A stretch of DNA of 64,000 nt from Hymenobacter crusticola (GCF_002154225.1 NZ_MTSE01000001.1:744001-808000), one strand, 5' to 3'. Positions 53,340 to 62,603 are shown, counted from the stretch's first letter. Numbers and translations: made by a program. The notes: generated by a model from the sequence alone, not told the origin.

Positions 53340-54362
53340 ATGGAGAAGATCAACCTCAAGCGGCTCGCCGACGAGCTGCATCTCTCTACGTCCACCGTTT
53401 CTAGGGCGCTGCAAGACAGCTACCAGATCGGGGCCGACACCAAGCAGCGGGTGCTAGCCCTAGCCCAAAAGCTCAACTACGTGCCCAACCCGCACGCCAG
53501 TAGCCTCGGTAGCCGCAAGAGCAACACCATTGCCGTGGTTATTCCGGAGGTGTTCGACAGCTACTTTGCTCAGGCCGTCAACGGGATTGAAACCGTCGCC
53601 CAAGCCCACGGCTACCACATCCTGATTTACCTCACGCACGAAAGTGAGCAGCAGGAGCGGGCCATTCTGCGCGCTTTCCAAGGCGGGCGCGTCGATGGCG
53701 TGCTCATGTCGGTATCGGCCGAAACGACTTCCACTGAGCACATTGCGGCATTGCAGGCCCAGGGTGTGCCCGTTGCCTTTTTCGACCGTGCCGCCGATGG
53801 TATCGAAACGGCGCGCGTCACGACGAACGACCTAGAAAGTAGCTGCTTGGCTACGCGGCACCTAGTGGAGTGCGGCTGCTCCCACATTGCGCTGCTGTCC
53901 ATTGCTCGTCAGCTCTCTATTGAGCGGCAGCGCATTCGCGGCTACCAAAATGCCTTAGCGGAAAGCGGCCAGCTTTTTCGGGAAGACTACGTGGTGGAGT
54001 GCACCCATGACCCGGAGGAAAACTACCTAGCCATCCGACAGCTGCTGGAGGCGCACCCCGAAATCGATGGGTTGTTGGTAACGGTCGAGCTGCTGACGGT
54101 GAGTGCCTACCAAGCCTGCCACGACCTAGGTCGGCGCATCCCCGCCGACGTGAAAGTGGTTAGCTTTTCCAACTCTCGCTCCGCCGCCATCCTCAACCCG
54201 GCCCTCACCACCATTCGCCAGCCCGCCTTTGAAACCGGCAAAGCCATTGCGACGCTGCTGCTTAAAGCATTGAAAAACAGACATAAAAACCTAGGTACTG
54301 ACAGCGTGGTGTTGCCTTCCACCTTGATCGTGCGGGCTTCTACGGCAACGGACATCAAGTAG
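53340..54362 (+). CDS. LacI-family transcriptional regulator
   Basis: A 340-residue regulator. The N-terminal LacI HTH is MEKINLKRLADELHLSTSTVSRALQDSYQIGADTKQRVLALAQKLNYVPNPHASSLGSRKSNTIAVVIPEV (residues 1-70, with the hinge helix ALGxxxS-like region). The rest is a two-lobed periplasmic-binding-type sensor (NYLAIRQLLEAHPEIDGLLVTVELLT, RRIPADVKVVSFSNSRSAAILNPALTTIRQPAFETGKAIATLLL). It is divergent from the myo-inositol oxygenase gene and probably represses it and itself through the palindrome at 53282. The inducer is not evident from the sequence; myo-inositol, glucuronate or a galactoside are possibilities. Confidence 0.92.
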   Translation: MEKINLKRLADELHLSTSTVSRALQDSYQIGADTKQRVLALAQKLNYVPNPHASSLGSRKSNTIAVVIPEVFDSYFAQAVNGIETVAQAHGYHILIYLTHESEQQERAILRAFQGGRVDGVLMSVSAETTSTEHIAALQAQGVPVAFFDRAADGIETARVTTNDLESSCLATRHLVECGCSHIALLSIARQLSIERQRIRGYQNALAESGQLFREDYVVECTHDPEENYLAIRQLLEAHPEIDGLLVTVELLTVSAYQACHDLGRRIPADVKVVSFSNSRSAAILNPALTTIRQPAFETGKAIATLLLKALKNRHKNLGTDSVVLPSTLIVRASTATDIK

Positions 54363-54424
54363 AATGTATGAATAGCAATCAGATAAAGTCAGGCGAAATT
54401 GGTCGAATCGCATCGTTGGCCGAT

Positions 54425-54526
54425 GTAGAGACGCAATACTTTGCGTCTTGCCGTTGCGGATGTTGTTTGCCTAGGTCGTTCTAGGCAAGTCGTTCAACGA
54501 CGAGACGCAAAGTGTTGCGTCGCTAC
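54425..54526. repeat. Dispersed ~102-bp inverted-repeat element, copy 3
   Basis: Starts GTAGAGACGCAATACTTTGC and ends in a near-complement (GCAAAGTGTTGCGTC then GCTAC). The loop carries CGTTGCGGATGTTGTTTGCC, CTAGGTCGTTCTAGG and TCGTTCAACG, closest to copy 1. No gene is seen in 54363-54677. Confidence 0.85.
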
Positions 54527-54541
54527 AGGGGTCGAGCAGCT

Positions 54542-54582
54542 GCAACGAAGCGGTAGCGATGCTTCGACAAGCGCAGCATGAC
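54542..54582. repeat. Solitary arm of the composite repeat
   Basis: This 41-base segment (starting GCAACGAAGCGG) matches the right arm of the element at 33569-33609 at 36 of 41 positions. It has no partner arm nearby and directly follows copy 3 of the 102-bp family. Confidence 0.65.
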
Positions 54583-54722
54583 GGTCTTTTTTGCTTGTTA
54601 TTTACCCACCCTAGGTAGCACCTTTTCGGAAGTACTTTACAAGCTGCGCGCACTCTCCACTTCTAATTCCATCCCACCTGAACACCACTACGTATTCGTT
54701 CGTCAGTCTGCTGCTCAGTCTG

Positions 54723-56969
54723 TTGCCGCTCATGACGCGGGGGCAAGACCTGGTGCAATACGTGCAGCCATTGGCGGGCACGGCCGCCAGCACTACGGCC
54801 GCTGCCCTCAAGCACGGCAGCGGCACCGAGCATTTGGCCAACACCATCCCGGCCGTGGGCACGCCCTTCGGCATGACCCAATGGACGCCCCAAACCCGCC
54901 AATCGGAAACCAAGTGCCAGGCGCCGTACTACTACCGCGACTCGCTGCTCACGGGCTTTCGGGCAACGCATTGGCTGAGTGGCTCTTGCACGCAAGACTA
55001 CGGCAGCGTTACGCTCATGCCCATCACCGGTACGCTAGCTACCACCGCCACGCGCTACGCCGCCCCCTACACGCACCGCGCCGAAACGACCTCGCCGGCG
55101 CATTATAAAGTAACGCTACCTAGGTACCAACTCACTACGGAGCTCACCACCACGGCCCGCTGCGGCATGCTGCAAATTACTGCTAGCAAGGCTGATAGCC
55201 TCTATCTGCTCGTCGTGCCTAACAGCGACCAGGGCCAAGGCTTCGTGCAGGTTGATGCCCAACGCGGGGAGGTGTGGGGCTACAACCCCGTGCACCGCAT
55301 CTACCAGGGCTGGGGTGAGCTGGCGGGGTTCAGCGGCTACTTTGTGGTGCAGGTGGAGCGGGGCCAGGCCCGCGGCGGCACCTTTCGCGGCAACCAATAT
55401 TCCGCCGCGGTTAGCTTACAGAATCAGAAGGACCTAGGTGCCTTCCTCGGCTTCAAGGTGAAGGCGGGCGAAACCATTCGGGTGCGGGTGGGCACGTCCT
55501 TTAGCAGCCTGGAAGGAGCCCGCCGAAACCTAGCCGTCGAAATGCCCACGTGGGATTTCGCGGCGCTCCGGGCGCAAAACCTAGCTGCTTGGCAAAAGGC
55601 GCTGGGTCAGATCCGGGTAGAAACCAAGAAGGAGCAGGATAAGCGCATCTTCTACACGGCCCTCTACCACACCATGCAGCAGCCCCGCCTCTTCAACGAC
55701 GTGGATGGTACGTACCCAGCCTTCGCCGGGGGCAAGCCGTTGCAGCAGCTCGCCAAGGGCAACTACTACGACGACTTTTCGATGTGGGACATCTACCGGG
55801 CCGAGCTGCCGCTGTATGAGCTGCTGCAACCTAGCCTAGTGGGCGATTGGGCTAACTCATTGGTGCTGAAGGGGCAACAGGGCGGCTGGCTGCCCATCTT
55901 TCCGTGCTGGAACAGCTACACCTCGGCCATGATCGGGGACCACAGCACGGCTTTCCTGGCGTCGGCCTACACCAAGGGCATCCGCAATTACGACGTGGCT
56001 GAAGCTTACCGCCTCATGCGTCAGAACGCCTTCGACCAACCTAGCCCCGCCGACTACCGGAATGGCAAAGGGCGGCGGGCGCTGCCTTCGTACGTGCGCT
56101 ACGGCTTCGTGCCCCTAGAGGACAGCGTGCAGGAAGCTTTCCACAAAAAAGAGCAAGTCAGCCGCACGCTGGAGTACGGCTTCGATGACTACGCCTTGGC
56201 TCAAGTAGCCAAAGGGCTAGGTAAACAGGCTGACTTTGAGACGCTAACGAAACGGAGCCTAGGCTACCGGCAAGTCTTCGATCCCAGCGCGAAGATGGTG
56301 CGCGGCCGCCACGCCGACGGGCGTTGGGCCACGCCGTTCCGCCCCGATACGCGCGAGTCGTACATCACGGAGGGCACGCCGCGACAGTACACCTTCTACG
56401 TGCCCCACGATGTGCCCGGTTTGGCGCAGCTTATGGGCGGCCCCAATAAGCTGGAAGCTGCACTGGATGAGCTGTTTGCGAAAAATGAGTACTGGCACGG
56501 CAACGAGCCCGGCCATCAGATTCCGTTTATGTACAACTACACCACCGCCCCCTGGAAAACCCAGCAGCAAGTGCGCCGCATCCTAGCCGAAGAGTACAGC
56601 GACGGGCCCGGCGGCCTCAGCGGCAACGACGACGCGGGCCAGATGTCGGCGTGGTACGTGTTTGCTAGCCTCGGTTTCTACCCGCTCAACCCCGTGTCGA
56701 ACGAGTACCTGCTGTGCGCGCCTTTGTTCGACAAGGTGACCATTCAGCTACCCAGCGGTAAAACTTTGCAGATCAGCACTCAAAAAGCTAGCCTCGATGC
56801 CGTCTACATCAGTAGCGCCACCTGGAACGGTAAGCCGTATGCGCTGAACTACCTCCGCCACGCCGACCTGCTGCAAGGCGGACAGCTAGTACTAACCCTG
56901 CAAGCGACGCCGAACAAGCAATGGGGGAATAGTCCGCAGAGCCAGCCCAAGGCAAGCGTGAACCCGTAA
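54723..56969 (+). CDS. GH92 alpha-mannosidase
   Basis: A ~748-residue calcium-dependent exo-alpha-mannosidase. Conserved features: YVQPLAGTAASTTAAALKHGSGTEHLANTIPAVGTPFGMTQWTPQT, FRATHWLSGSCTQDYGSVTLMPITG, FYTALYHTMQQPRLFNDVDGTY, DDFSMWDIYRAELPLYELLQP (general-base region), LEYGFDDYALAQVAKGLGK, and GLSGNDDAGQMSAWYVFASLGFYPLNPVSNEYL. The TTG at 54723 is only a nominal start: the frame continues upstream with a perfect signal-peptide sequence (NTTTYSFVSLLLSLLPLMTRGQ) but no ATG, GTG or TTG before the in-frame stop at 54612. The initiator may be the CTG at 54678. It follows the LacI gene and precedes a sugar transporter. Confidence 0.93.
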   Translation: MPLMTRGQDLVQYVQPLAGTAASTTAAALKHGSGTEHLANTIPAVGTPFGMTQWTPQTRQSETKCQAPYYYRDSLLTGFRATHWLSGSCTQDYGSVTLMPITGTLATTATRYAAPYTHRAETTSPAHYKVTLPRYQLTTELTTTARCGMLQITASKADSLYLLVVPNSDQGQGFVQVDAQRGEVWGYNPVHRIYQGWGELAGFSGYFVVQVERGQARGGTFRGNQYSAAVSLQNQKDLGAFLGFKVKAGETIRVRVGTSFSSLEGARRNLAVEMPTWDFAALRAQNLAAWQKALGQIRVETKKEQDKRIFYTALYHTMQQPRLFNDVDGTYPAFAGGKPLQQLAKGNYYDDFSMWDIYRAELPLYELLQPSLVGDWANSLVLKGQQGGWLPIFPCWNSYTSAMIGDHSTAFLASAYTKGIRNYDVAEAYRLMRQNAFDQPSPADYRNGKGRRALPSYVRYGFVPLEDSVQEAFHKKEQVSRTLEYGFDDYALAQVAKGLGKQADFETLTKRSLGYRQVFDPSAKMVRGRHADGRWATPFRPDTRESYITEGTPRQYTFYVPHDVPGLAQLMGGPNKLEAALDELFAKNEYWHGNEPGHQIPFMYNYTTAPWKTQQQVRRILAEEYSDGPGGLSGNDDAGQMSAWYVFASLGFYPLNPVSNEYLLCAPLFDKVTIQLPSGKTLQISTQKASLDAVYISSATWNGKPYALNYLRHADLLQGGQLVLTLQATPNKQWGNSPQSQPKASVNP

Positions 56970-57075
56970 GCGCGAACTTCTAGCAAGCGCAGCAATAAGC
57001 CCAAAACTAGATCAGACTTTTTGCTCAATATCAGCTACTTTGCCCATCCTAATTTTATCCTAGTCAAGCTCTTTC

Positions 57076-58338
57076 ATGCAGCCCACTGCCACCCAAACAC
57101 CCCCATCGGCGCCCTTCACGGAGAAGCGGTACCTCACCACCCTAGTCTTTGTCACCTCCTTGTTTCTGCTCTGGGGCATCGCCATTACCATGGGCGACGT
57201 ACTCAACAAGCACTTTCAAAACGTGCTGAATGTGAGCAAGGCCGACTCGGGGCTGGTGCAGTTTTCCATCTTTGGCGCTTATGCCATCATGGGTATTCCG
57301 GCGGGGCTGTTCATGAAGCGCTTTGGCTACAAAAACGGGGTGCTGCTCGGGCTAGGGTTGTACGCGCTTGGCGCTTTTCTATTTGTGCCGGCGGCTAACG
57401 CCCAGTCGTTCGGCTTCTTCCGCGGCGCCTTGTTTGTGCTGGCTTGCGGGCTAGCTACCTTGGAGGCGGTGGCGCACCCTTTTATGGCTGCGCTCGGCGA
57501 ACCCGCTACCAGCGACCAGCGCATCAACTTCGCGCAGTCGTTCAATGGATTAGGAGCCGTAATCGGGCCGTTGCTAGGTAGTTACTTCATTCTGAGCGGC
57601 GTGCACACCAACGGAGACTTGACTTCCGTAAAGACCCTGTACCTCATCATCGGCGGCGTCATCCTGACTATCGCGGTAGCTTTTTCCTTCGTGAAAGTAC
57701 CGGCGTTGCAAGATGCTCACCCAGAGGTGCACGCTGAGCCGGAAGCCGGCTTCTACTCCGGCACCGCCGAGGAGTTACCAGAAGCCAAAGGCCTGTTTGG
57801 GCGGCCGCACTTTGTGTGGGCCGTAGTGGCGCAATTTTTCAACGTGGCGGCGCAGGGCGGGACCTGGGCTTTCTTCATCAACTACGGAGCCGAGAAGATG
57901 GGGCTAGCCGATGCCGTTGCGTCACGCTACTTTGCCCTAAGCATGGTGATGATGATGGTGGGACGCTTCGTAGGTACCTACCTAATGCGCTTTATTGCGC
58001 CGAATAAGTTGCTGGCTACGTTTGCCTTAGCCAATGCCGTGCTGTGCGTCATCATTGCCCAAAGCTGGGGCTGGCCCTCGTTCATTGCGCTGCTCGGGCT
58101 GAATTTCTTCTTCAGCATCATGTTCCCCACTATCTTTTCGCTGGGTCTTAAAGACCTAGGTGCCAAAACCCAGCAGGGCTCCTCGTTCCTGGTGATGACG
58201 GTGGCGGGCGGGGCCATCTTCCCCTACCTGATGGGCAAAGTTGCCAACCACGACGTGGCCGCCGCTTACTACCTGCCTATCATTTGCTACTTGGTTATCT
58301 TCCTGTTTGGCGCTCGACTGTATAAGGTAAAGCGGTAG
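57076..58338 (+). CDS. Sugar:proton symporter of the FucP-type MFS
   Basis: A 420-residue transporter with 12 hydrophobic segments. The opening RYLTTLVFVTSLFLLWGIAITMGDVLNKHFQNVLNVSKADSGLVQFSIFGAYAIMGIPAGLFMKRFGYKNGVLLGLGLYALGAFLFVPAA is the signature of the FHS/FucP group (L-fucose, glucose/galactose or N-acetylglucosamine porters). NVAAQGGTWAFFINYG and the FFSIMFPTIFSLGLKDLGAKTQQGSSFLVMTVAGGAIFPYLMG segment also belong to this group. The substrate cannot be told. It is 106 bases downstream of the GH92 gene on the same strand, so mannose or a related sugar is a reasonable guess. Confidence 0.92.
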   Translation: MQPTATQTPPSAPFTEKRYLTTLVFVTSLFLLWGIAITMGDVLNKHFQNVLNVSKADSGLVQFSIFGAYAIMGIPAGLFMKRFGYKNGVLLGLGLYALGAFLFVPAANAQSFGFFRGALFVLACGLATLEAVAHPFMAALGEPATSDQRINFAQSFNGLGAVIGPLLGSYFILSGVHTNGDLTSVKTLYLIIGGVILTIAVAFSFVKVPALQDAHPEVHAEPEAGFYSGTAEELPEAKGLFGRPHFVWAVVAQFFNVAAQGGTWAFFINYGAEKMGLADAVASRYFALSMVMMMVGRFVGTYLMRFIAPNKLLATFALANAVLCVIIAQSWGWPSFIALLGLNFFFSIMFPTIFSLGLKDLGAKTQQGSSFLVMTVAGGAIFPYLMGKVANHDVAAAYYLPIICYLVIFLFGARLYKVKR

Positions 58339-58350
58339 AGGAAGTCGTTA

Positions 58351-58426
58351 TCATGCCGCGCCTAACGGGGAATTTGAGTATTGAACCTAGGTAGTTAACC
58401 CAGATTCCTCGCTGGGCGCGGCATGA
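58351..58426. repeat. 76-bp imperfect inverted repeat
   Basis: TCATGCCGCGCCTAACGGGG at 58351 and its partner ending GGGCGCGGCATGA at 58426 give 26-base arms with five mismatches around a 24-base loop containing CCTAGG. It begins 12 bases after the transporter stop codon and may terminate its transcript, but it resembles the other dispersed palindromes. Confidence 0.65.
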
Positions 58427-58565
58427 TGGTAGCGTTATCGAGAAGAAGGCTAGCTTTCAAGTTGTTAAGAATACATAATAGGAAAAATAACAAGCTAGCA
58501 GCTAGGTAAATATCAAGGGTTATTGCCGAGCTTGCGCCCCGGTGAAGTATAACGGCTAATTACTA

Positions 58566-61500
58566 ATGGCGCGTCCGTTGAGTGCGTCTGCATACCCAAA
58601 GGGGGGAAGTCTGAGTGGGTTGTGCAGCAGCGTATTGTTGCTTTGGCTGCTGCTTCGAGCCGGCGTTGCTACGGCGCAGACGCCCCCCATTCCTTGGCTC
58701 CCCGACTCCGTGCTGAGCGCCGTAGTGGTGCGGGCCATGGTTGCTGATCATTCGGGCTACTTATGGATTGCCACCACCGACGGCATTCAGCGCTACGACG
58801 GCTACCAGACCGTGCCACTGGCGAAACTGCTGGCCCCTGGCGCGGCCGCCCCAGCGGGCTACATGCACGCCGTGGTGTGCGATTCTGCCGGGCGCCTTTG
58901 GCTGGGCGGTAAGACGGGATTATACCGTTTGGTGCCTACCACGGGCCAGCTCACTCGCATCGTCTTGCCCAACCTGCCCGAAGACCCGGCGCCTGGCGTG
59001 CAAGCCCTGTGGCTGGATCGGCGCACTCGTCGGTTATGGGTTGGCTACGGCACTGGCCTGGTACTGACGCTCGATCTGACGCATCCGGTGGCGCCCGCGC
59101 GCGCACCCCGGCCACTACGCGAAGAGCCCATTAGTTTCGCCCCAGCCCCCAACCTAGGGGTATGGCTAACCACTTACAATGGCCAAGTGCACCAGCTCGA
59201 TGCACAAGGCCAGCTTATAAGGCAGGTGCAGCTTCCGAGTGAGTATTTGATACCGATACCGGGTACCCAGCCTCAGCAGTTTGTTAGTAGCCACGCCCGT
59301 TACGAAACCGACCCACGCACGGGGCAGTTGCACGAACGGCAGCGCTGGCTACCCGCGCCGGAAGGCGGGACCCAATCCTTCAAGCCTTTGCTCGATACGC
59401 AGGGGCGACCTGTGCAATGGCTGGTAGCCCAGCAACAGATAGCCTTGCAATGGGGCGCCGCTGGCCAAGTGCCTAAAGTAACCCGCAGCCCCGTCACGTT
59501 TTACGCCAACGAGCCGAGCACGCGCTACACCCTGTTTCGGGACCCGCACCAGCTCTACTGGACTTTCAGCCCCGAGGAACGCGGCTGTTACAAAGGTGGT
59601 AATGCGGGGCCCATCCGGCCCTTGCCCATCGTGCGGCAGGTGCGGCCCCCGAGCGTGCGCGGCATTACCCGCCTGCCCGACGGCCGCTTGCTCGTTAGTT
59701 CTTACAGTGGCGTCTTCACCCAGGCAGCCGGGCAACCTGCGGGGCTGCTGCACCCCATGTCGCTCACGCGCGAAGGCCGCCCTTGGCCGGCGTTGCTGTA
59801 TAGCATGCTCGTCACCCAAAAAGGCCAACTGTTTTTCGCCGATGAGAGCGATACGTTTGGGGAGCTAGATACCCATACGGGCGTCCTCACTTATCATGCT
59901 TCCGCCATTAAGCTGCAAGGGCGCACGCTCTGCCAGACGCGCACCGGCACAATCTGGGGAGGAACTACTAGCGGGCTGTATGTTTTCGAGGAAAAGCAGC
60001 GCGCCTGGGTACGCTACCGCAACCAAGAGCGGCGTTGGCCCCTGCACGGCCTGGAAGTTCGGCGCATCAGCGAAGATGCCCTGGGTACGCTGTGGCTCGC
60101 CACCAATGGCGGCCTCTTCGCCTTGTCGCCAACCACCGGCACCTTGCAGCACTACGGCACCACTGAAGCCACTCCTAATCGCCGCTTGCCCACCGACGAT
60201 GTGCTGTGCGTGTCTGCGGCTCCGCAAGGCCACGTGTGGCTAGGTACGCGTGCTCACGGTTTGTTGCACGTGTCGGCTACTCGCGGCCTGTTGAGTAACC
60301 TAGGTCCGGAGCAAGGATTACCTTCTGCCACTATTGCTACGCTGTTGCCGGATGCGGCTGGCGCACTGTGGGTGGGTACCTACGCCGGCTTGGTGTACTA
60401 CCGACCTAGCACCGGACAATTGAAAGTGTATGGCTCCGCCGACGGCCTCGCCAACCCAGAGCTCAACCAGCAAGCCGCCTACCGGGCAGCCGACGGCACT
60501 TGCTTTTTTGGGGGCGTGGGCGGCGTGTTTCGAGTCGATGCTACGGGAGTAGCCGGCGGGGTCGAGCAGGAGCCACAACTGCTGCTCACGGCGCAGGCAG
60601 CGGGAGGACAACCGGCACAGCCACGGCTGGCCCATGCACCCGTGGGGCCGTTGGTCTTAACCAACACCATGACGGAAGCCGGCTACAACCTCGCCCTCGA
60701 CGACTTTCGAGCGCCGGCCCTGAACCGCTTTTTTTACCAACTGCTGCCCACCGACGATGGCGTTGATACCACGGTTATGCAGCAGACTAGTCACCACTTG
60801 CGCCTGCGCGGGCTGGCGCCGGGCTCCTACACGCTAGCTGTGTGGGGGCAAACTCCGGCGGGCCGGCGCACGGCTAAGCGCCGCCTACGGGTGGAGGTAG
60901 CGCGTCCGTGGTGGCAACACCCGCTGGCGTTGCTCAGCGCGGCGGGCCTACTGGTAGGCGTGGGCGTGGGGCTGCAAAAGTTGCACGGCCGACGGGTGCT
61001 GCGCGAAGCTAGGTTGCGCACCCGCATTGCCGCCGACTTGCACGACGAAGTAGGTGCTTTGCTCACGCGGGTGAACTTGCGGGCTGAGCTGCTGCAAGAA
61101 CCTAGCTCAGCCGACGAACTGCGCGCCGATGCCTACGACTTGCTACTCGACAGCCGGGCCGCCCTGACCATGATGCGCGACGTGGTGTGGAGCATCGACG
61201 CCAGCGCCGATACGCTCGGCGCCCTGCGCGACCGGCTCCACGACCACCTCGACGCTACCGCCAAAACCCGGGACTTGCAAGCCACCCTCACCATCCACGA
61301 CCTGCCCGATGCCCTGCCCCTGAGCCCATCCTTGCGGCAGCAGCTGTATCTGGTTGCCAAAGAGGCGATTACGAACGTCGTGCGGCACGCGCCCACCGCT
61401 ACTTGCCTAACGCTTATCCTCCAGCGCCAAGGCGCTACCCTCACCCTGACGATCCACAACGACGGCGAGGTAGCGCCGCCCTCCGCCACGCATGGGTCGG

Positions 61501-61628
61501 GGATGGGCCTGCGCAACATGCAGCGCCGGGCTGAGCTATTAGGCGGACAGCTCACGGCCGGCCCAGCGCCGGAAGGCGGCTGGCGGGTGAGTCTGCGCGT
61601 GCCGTACCGCGACAGTTTGCTTGCCTGA
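58566..61628 (+). CDS. Membrane sensor histidine kinase with Reg_prop propeller (LytS/NarX-like)
   Basis: A 1020-residue sensor. A signal peptide (SSVLLLWLLLRAGVATAQ) is followed by a large periplasmic Reg_prop propeller (repeats such as GYLWIATTDGIQRYDGYQTV, GRLWLGGKTGLYRLV, GTLWLATNGGLFAL and GALWVGTYAGLVYY), a Y_Y_Y-like domain ending near residue 770, one transmembrane helix (about 781-800), a HisKA_3 dimerisation domain (RIAADLHDEVGALLTRVNLRAELLQE, phosphorylated His about 825) and a HATPase (VAKEAITNVVRHA, HGSGMGLRNMQRRAELLGG). It differs from the HTCS at 44 kb in being a separate kinase with no receiver. The LuxR-type regulator gene convergent at 61830 is the obvious partner. Confidence 0.93.
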   Translation: MARPLSASAYPKGGSLSGLCSSVLLLWLLLRAGVATAQTPPIPWLPDSVLSAVVVRAMVADHSGYLWIATTDGIQRYDGYQTVPLAKLLAPGAAAPAGYMHAVVCDSAGRLWLGGKTGLYRLVPTTGQLTRIVLPNLPEDPAPGVQALWLDRRTRRLWVGYGTGLVLTLDLTHPVAPARAPRPLREEPISFAPAPNLGVWLTTYNGQVHQLDAQGQLIRQVQLPSEYLIPIPGTQPQQFVSSHARYETDPRTGQLHERQRWLPAPEGGTQSFKPLLDTQGRPVQWLVAQQQIALQWGAAGQVPKVTRSPVTFYANEPSTRYTLFRDPHQLYWTFSPEERGCYKGGNAGPIRPLPIVRQVRPPSVRGITRLPDGRLLVSSYSGVFTQAAGQPAGLLHPMSLTREGRPWPALLYSMLVTQKGQLFFADESDTFGELDTHTGVLTYHASAIKLQGRTLCQTRTGTIWGGTTSGLYVFEEKQRAWVRYRNQERRWPLHGLEVRRISEDALGTLWLATNGGLFALSPTTGTLQHYGTTEATPNRRLPTDDVLCVSAAPQGHVWLGTRAHGLLHVSATRGLLSNLGPEQGLPSATIATLLPDAAGALWVGTYAGLVYYRPSTGQLKVYGSADGLANPELNQQAAYRAADGTCFFGGVGGVFRVDATGVAGGVEQEPQLLLTAQAAGGQPAQPRLAHAPVGPLVLTNTMTEAGYNLALDDFRAPALNRFFYQLLPTDDGVDTTVMQQTSHHLRLRGLAPGSYTLAVWGQTPAGRRTAKRRLRVEVARPWWQHPLALLSAAGLLVGVGVGLQKLHGRRVLREARLRTRIAADLHDEVGALLTRVNLRAELLQEPSSADELRADAYDLLLDSRAALTMMRDVVWSIDASADTLGALRDRLHDHLDATAKTRDLQATLTIHDLPDALPLSPSLRQQLYLVAKEAITNVVRHAPTATCLTLILQRQGATLTLTIHNDGEVAPPSATHGSGMGLRNMQRRAELLGGQLTAGPAPEGGWRVSLRVPYRDSLLA

Positions 61629-61829
61629 TGCCAGCGACGGTGCCTAGCCCCACTGGGCCTAGGTTCGTATAGCTCGCCCGACTCCTTAACCACCGATGTG
61701 CTGCCCCAGCGGAGCTAATCGCCTCCTGACTTGAAAGTGGCTAAGCTAGGTATCAGAAGTGAGCCAAAGAATACGGCATAACTAGCTGGCTGTAAACAGG
61801 GTTTATCTACATCGCACGGCCTTGTCTAG

Positions 61830-62471
61830 CTAAGCGGGTGGATCGTCGCGTAGCGTATGGCGCACGAGCTCGGCGCGGCTACGCACGTGCAGCTTGCGGT
61901 AGAGCTGCTTGATGTAGGAGTGCACCGTCTGAGGAGCTAAGTCCAGGCGGGCCGCCACCTGCTTTTCGCTGAGCCCATCGACCAAGCCTTCCAGCACTTG
62001 CCGCTCCCGCGGGGTGAGGTCGGTGGTGGGGGCGGTAGGGCTCGGTTTGAAGTAGCCGAGCACCTTGCGCGCCACAGCTCGGCTCATGGGGGCGCCGCCG
62101 TGCGCTACGTCGAGCAGGGCCGCTTTAATTTCGGCGGGCGGGGTGCTTTTGAGCAGATAGCCGGTGGCCCCAGCGCACAGGGCGCGGTAGATGCGGTCGG
62201 TGTCCTCGAACACAGTTTGCATCACGAAGTCGGTATCGGGTAGCTGGCGGCGCAGCAGGGGTAGGGCTTCGATGCCGCTCAGGCCGGGCAGGCCAATGTC
62301 GAGGAGCACCAGCTGGGGCTTGGCAGCTAGGTCGGGTAGCTGCTCCAAAAATGCTTCGACGGAGCCGGCCACCAACACGCAGTCGAACTCGGGTTGCCGG
62401 CACAGATAGCCTTGTAGCAGCTGGCGCACGGTGGGGTCGTCTTCAATAATGGCAAGGCGCAGCGGGATCAT
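61830..62471 (-). CDS. LuxR/NarL-family response regulator
   Basis: A 213-residue regulator. Receiver domain: LRLAIIEDDPTVRQLLQGYL (acidic pair about residues 10-12), phosphorylation Asp58 in QLVLLDIGLPGLSGIEAL, and GATGYLLKSTPPAEI with the conserved Lys. DNA-binding HTH: DLTPRERQVLEGLVDGLSEKQVAARLDLAPQTVHSYIKQLYRKLHVRSRAELVRH (about 147-202). It is convergent with the histidine kinase gene, with 201 bases between them. The divergent gap on its other side holds an 18-bp perfect inverted repeat that could be its own operator and that of the neighbouring secreted protein. Confidence 0.93.
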   Translation of the reverse strand: MIPLRLAIIEDDPTVRQLLQGYLCRQPEFDCVLVAGSVEAFLEQLPDLAAKPQLVLLDIGLPGLSGIEALPLLRRQLPDTDFVMQTVFEDTDRIYRALCAGATGYLLKSTPPAEIKAALLDVAHGGAPMSRAVARKVLGYFKPSPTAPTTDLTPRERQVLEGLVDGLSEKQVAARLDLAPQTVHSYIKQLYRKLHVRSRAELVRHTLRDDPPA

Positions 62472-62550
62472 CGGCAGAAAGGAGCAGGAAGAGAGTACGT
62501 GAGCGTGGGGGTAAAGGTCGGGTGCAACGCAGCAGGGTCCAAGTCAAGCG

Positions 62551-62603
62551 CTACCCCTAAACAGGGGGTATGCGCATTTTTCTCCCCCCCTGTTTAGGGG
62601 TAG
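62551..62603. promoter_or_regulatory. 18-bp perfect inverted repeat, candidate response-regulator operator
   Basis: CTACCCCTAAACAGGGGG (62551-62568) and its exact complement (62586-62603) are separated by 17 bases. The arms themselves contain a smaller palindromic core (CCCCTAAACAGGGG). The site lies in the 289-base gap between the minus-strand regulator gene start (62471) and the plus-strand secreted protein start (62761). Confidence 0.65.

Noticed and set aside
34996..54526. A CRISPR array formed by the repeated ~102-bp units
   Set aside because: The copies are many kilobases apart, are inverted repeats themselves, and are not separated by regular spacers.
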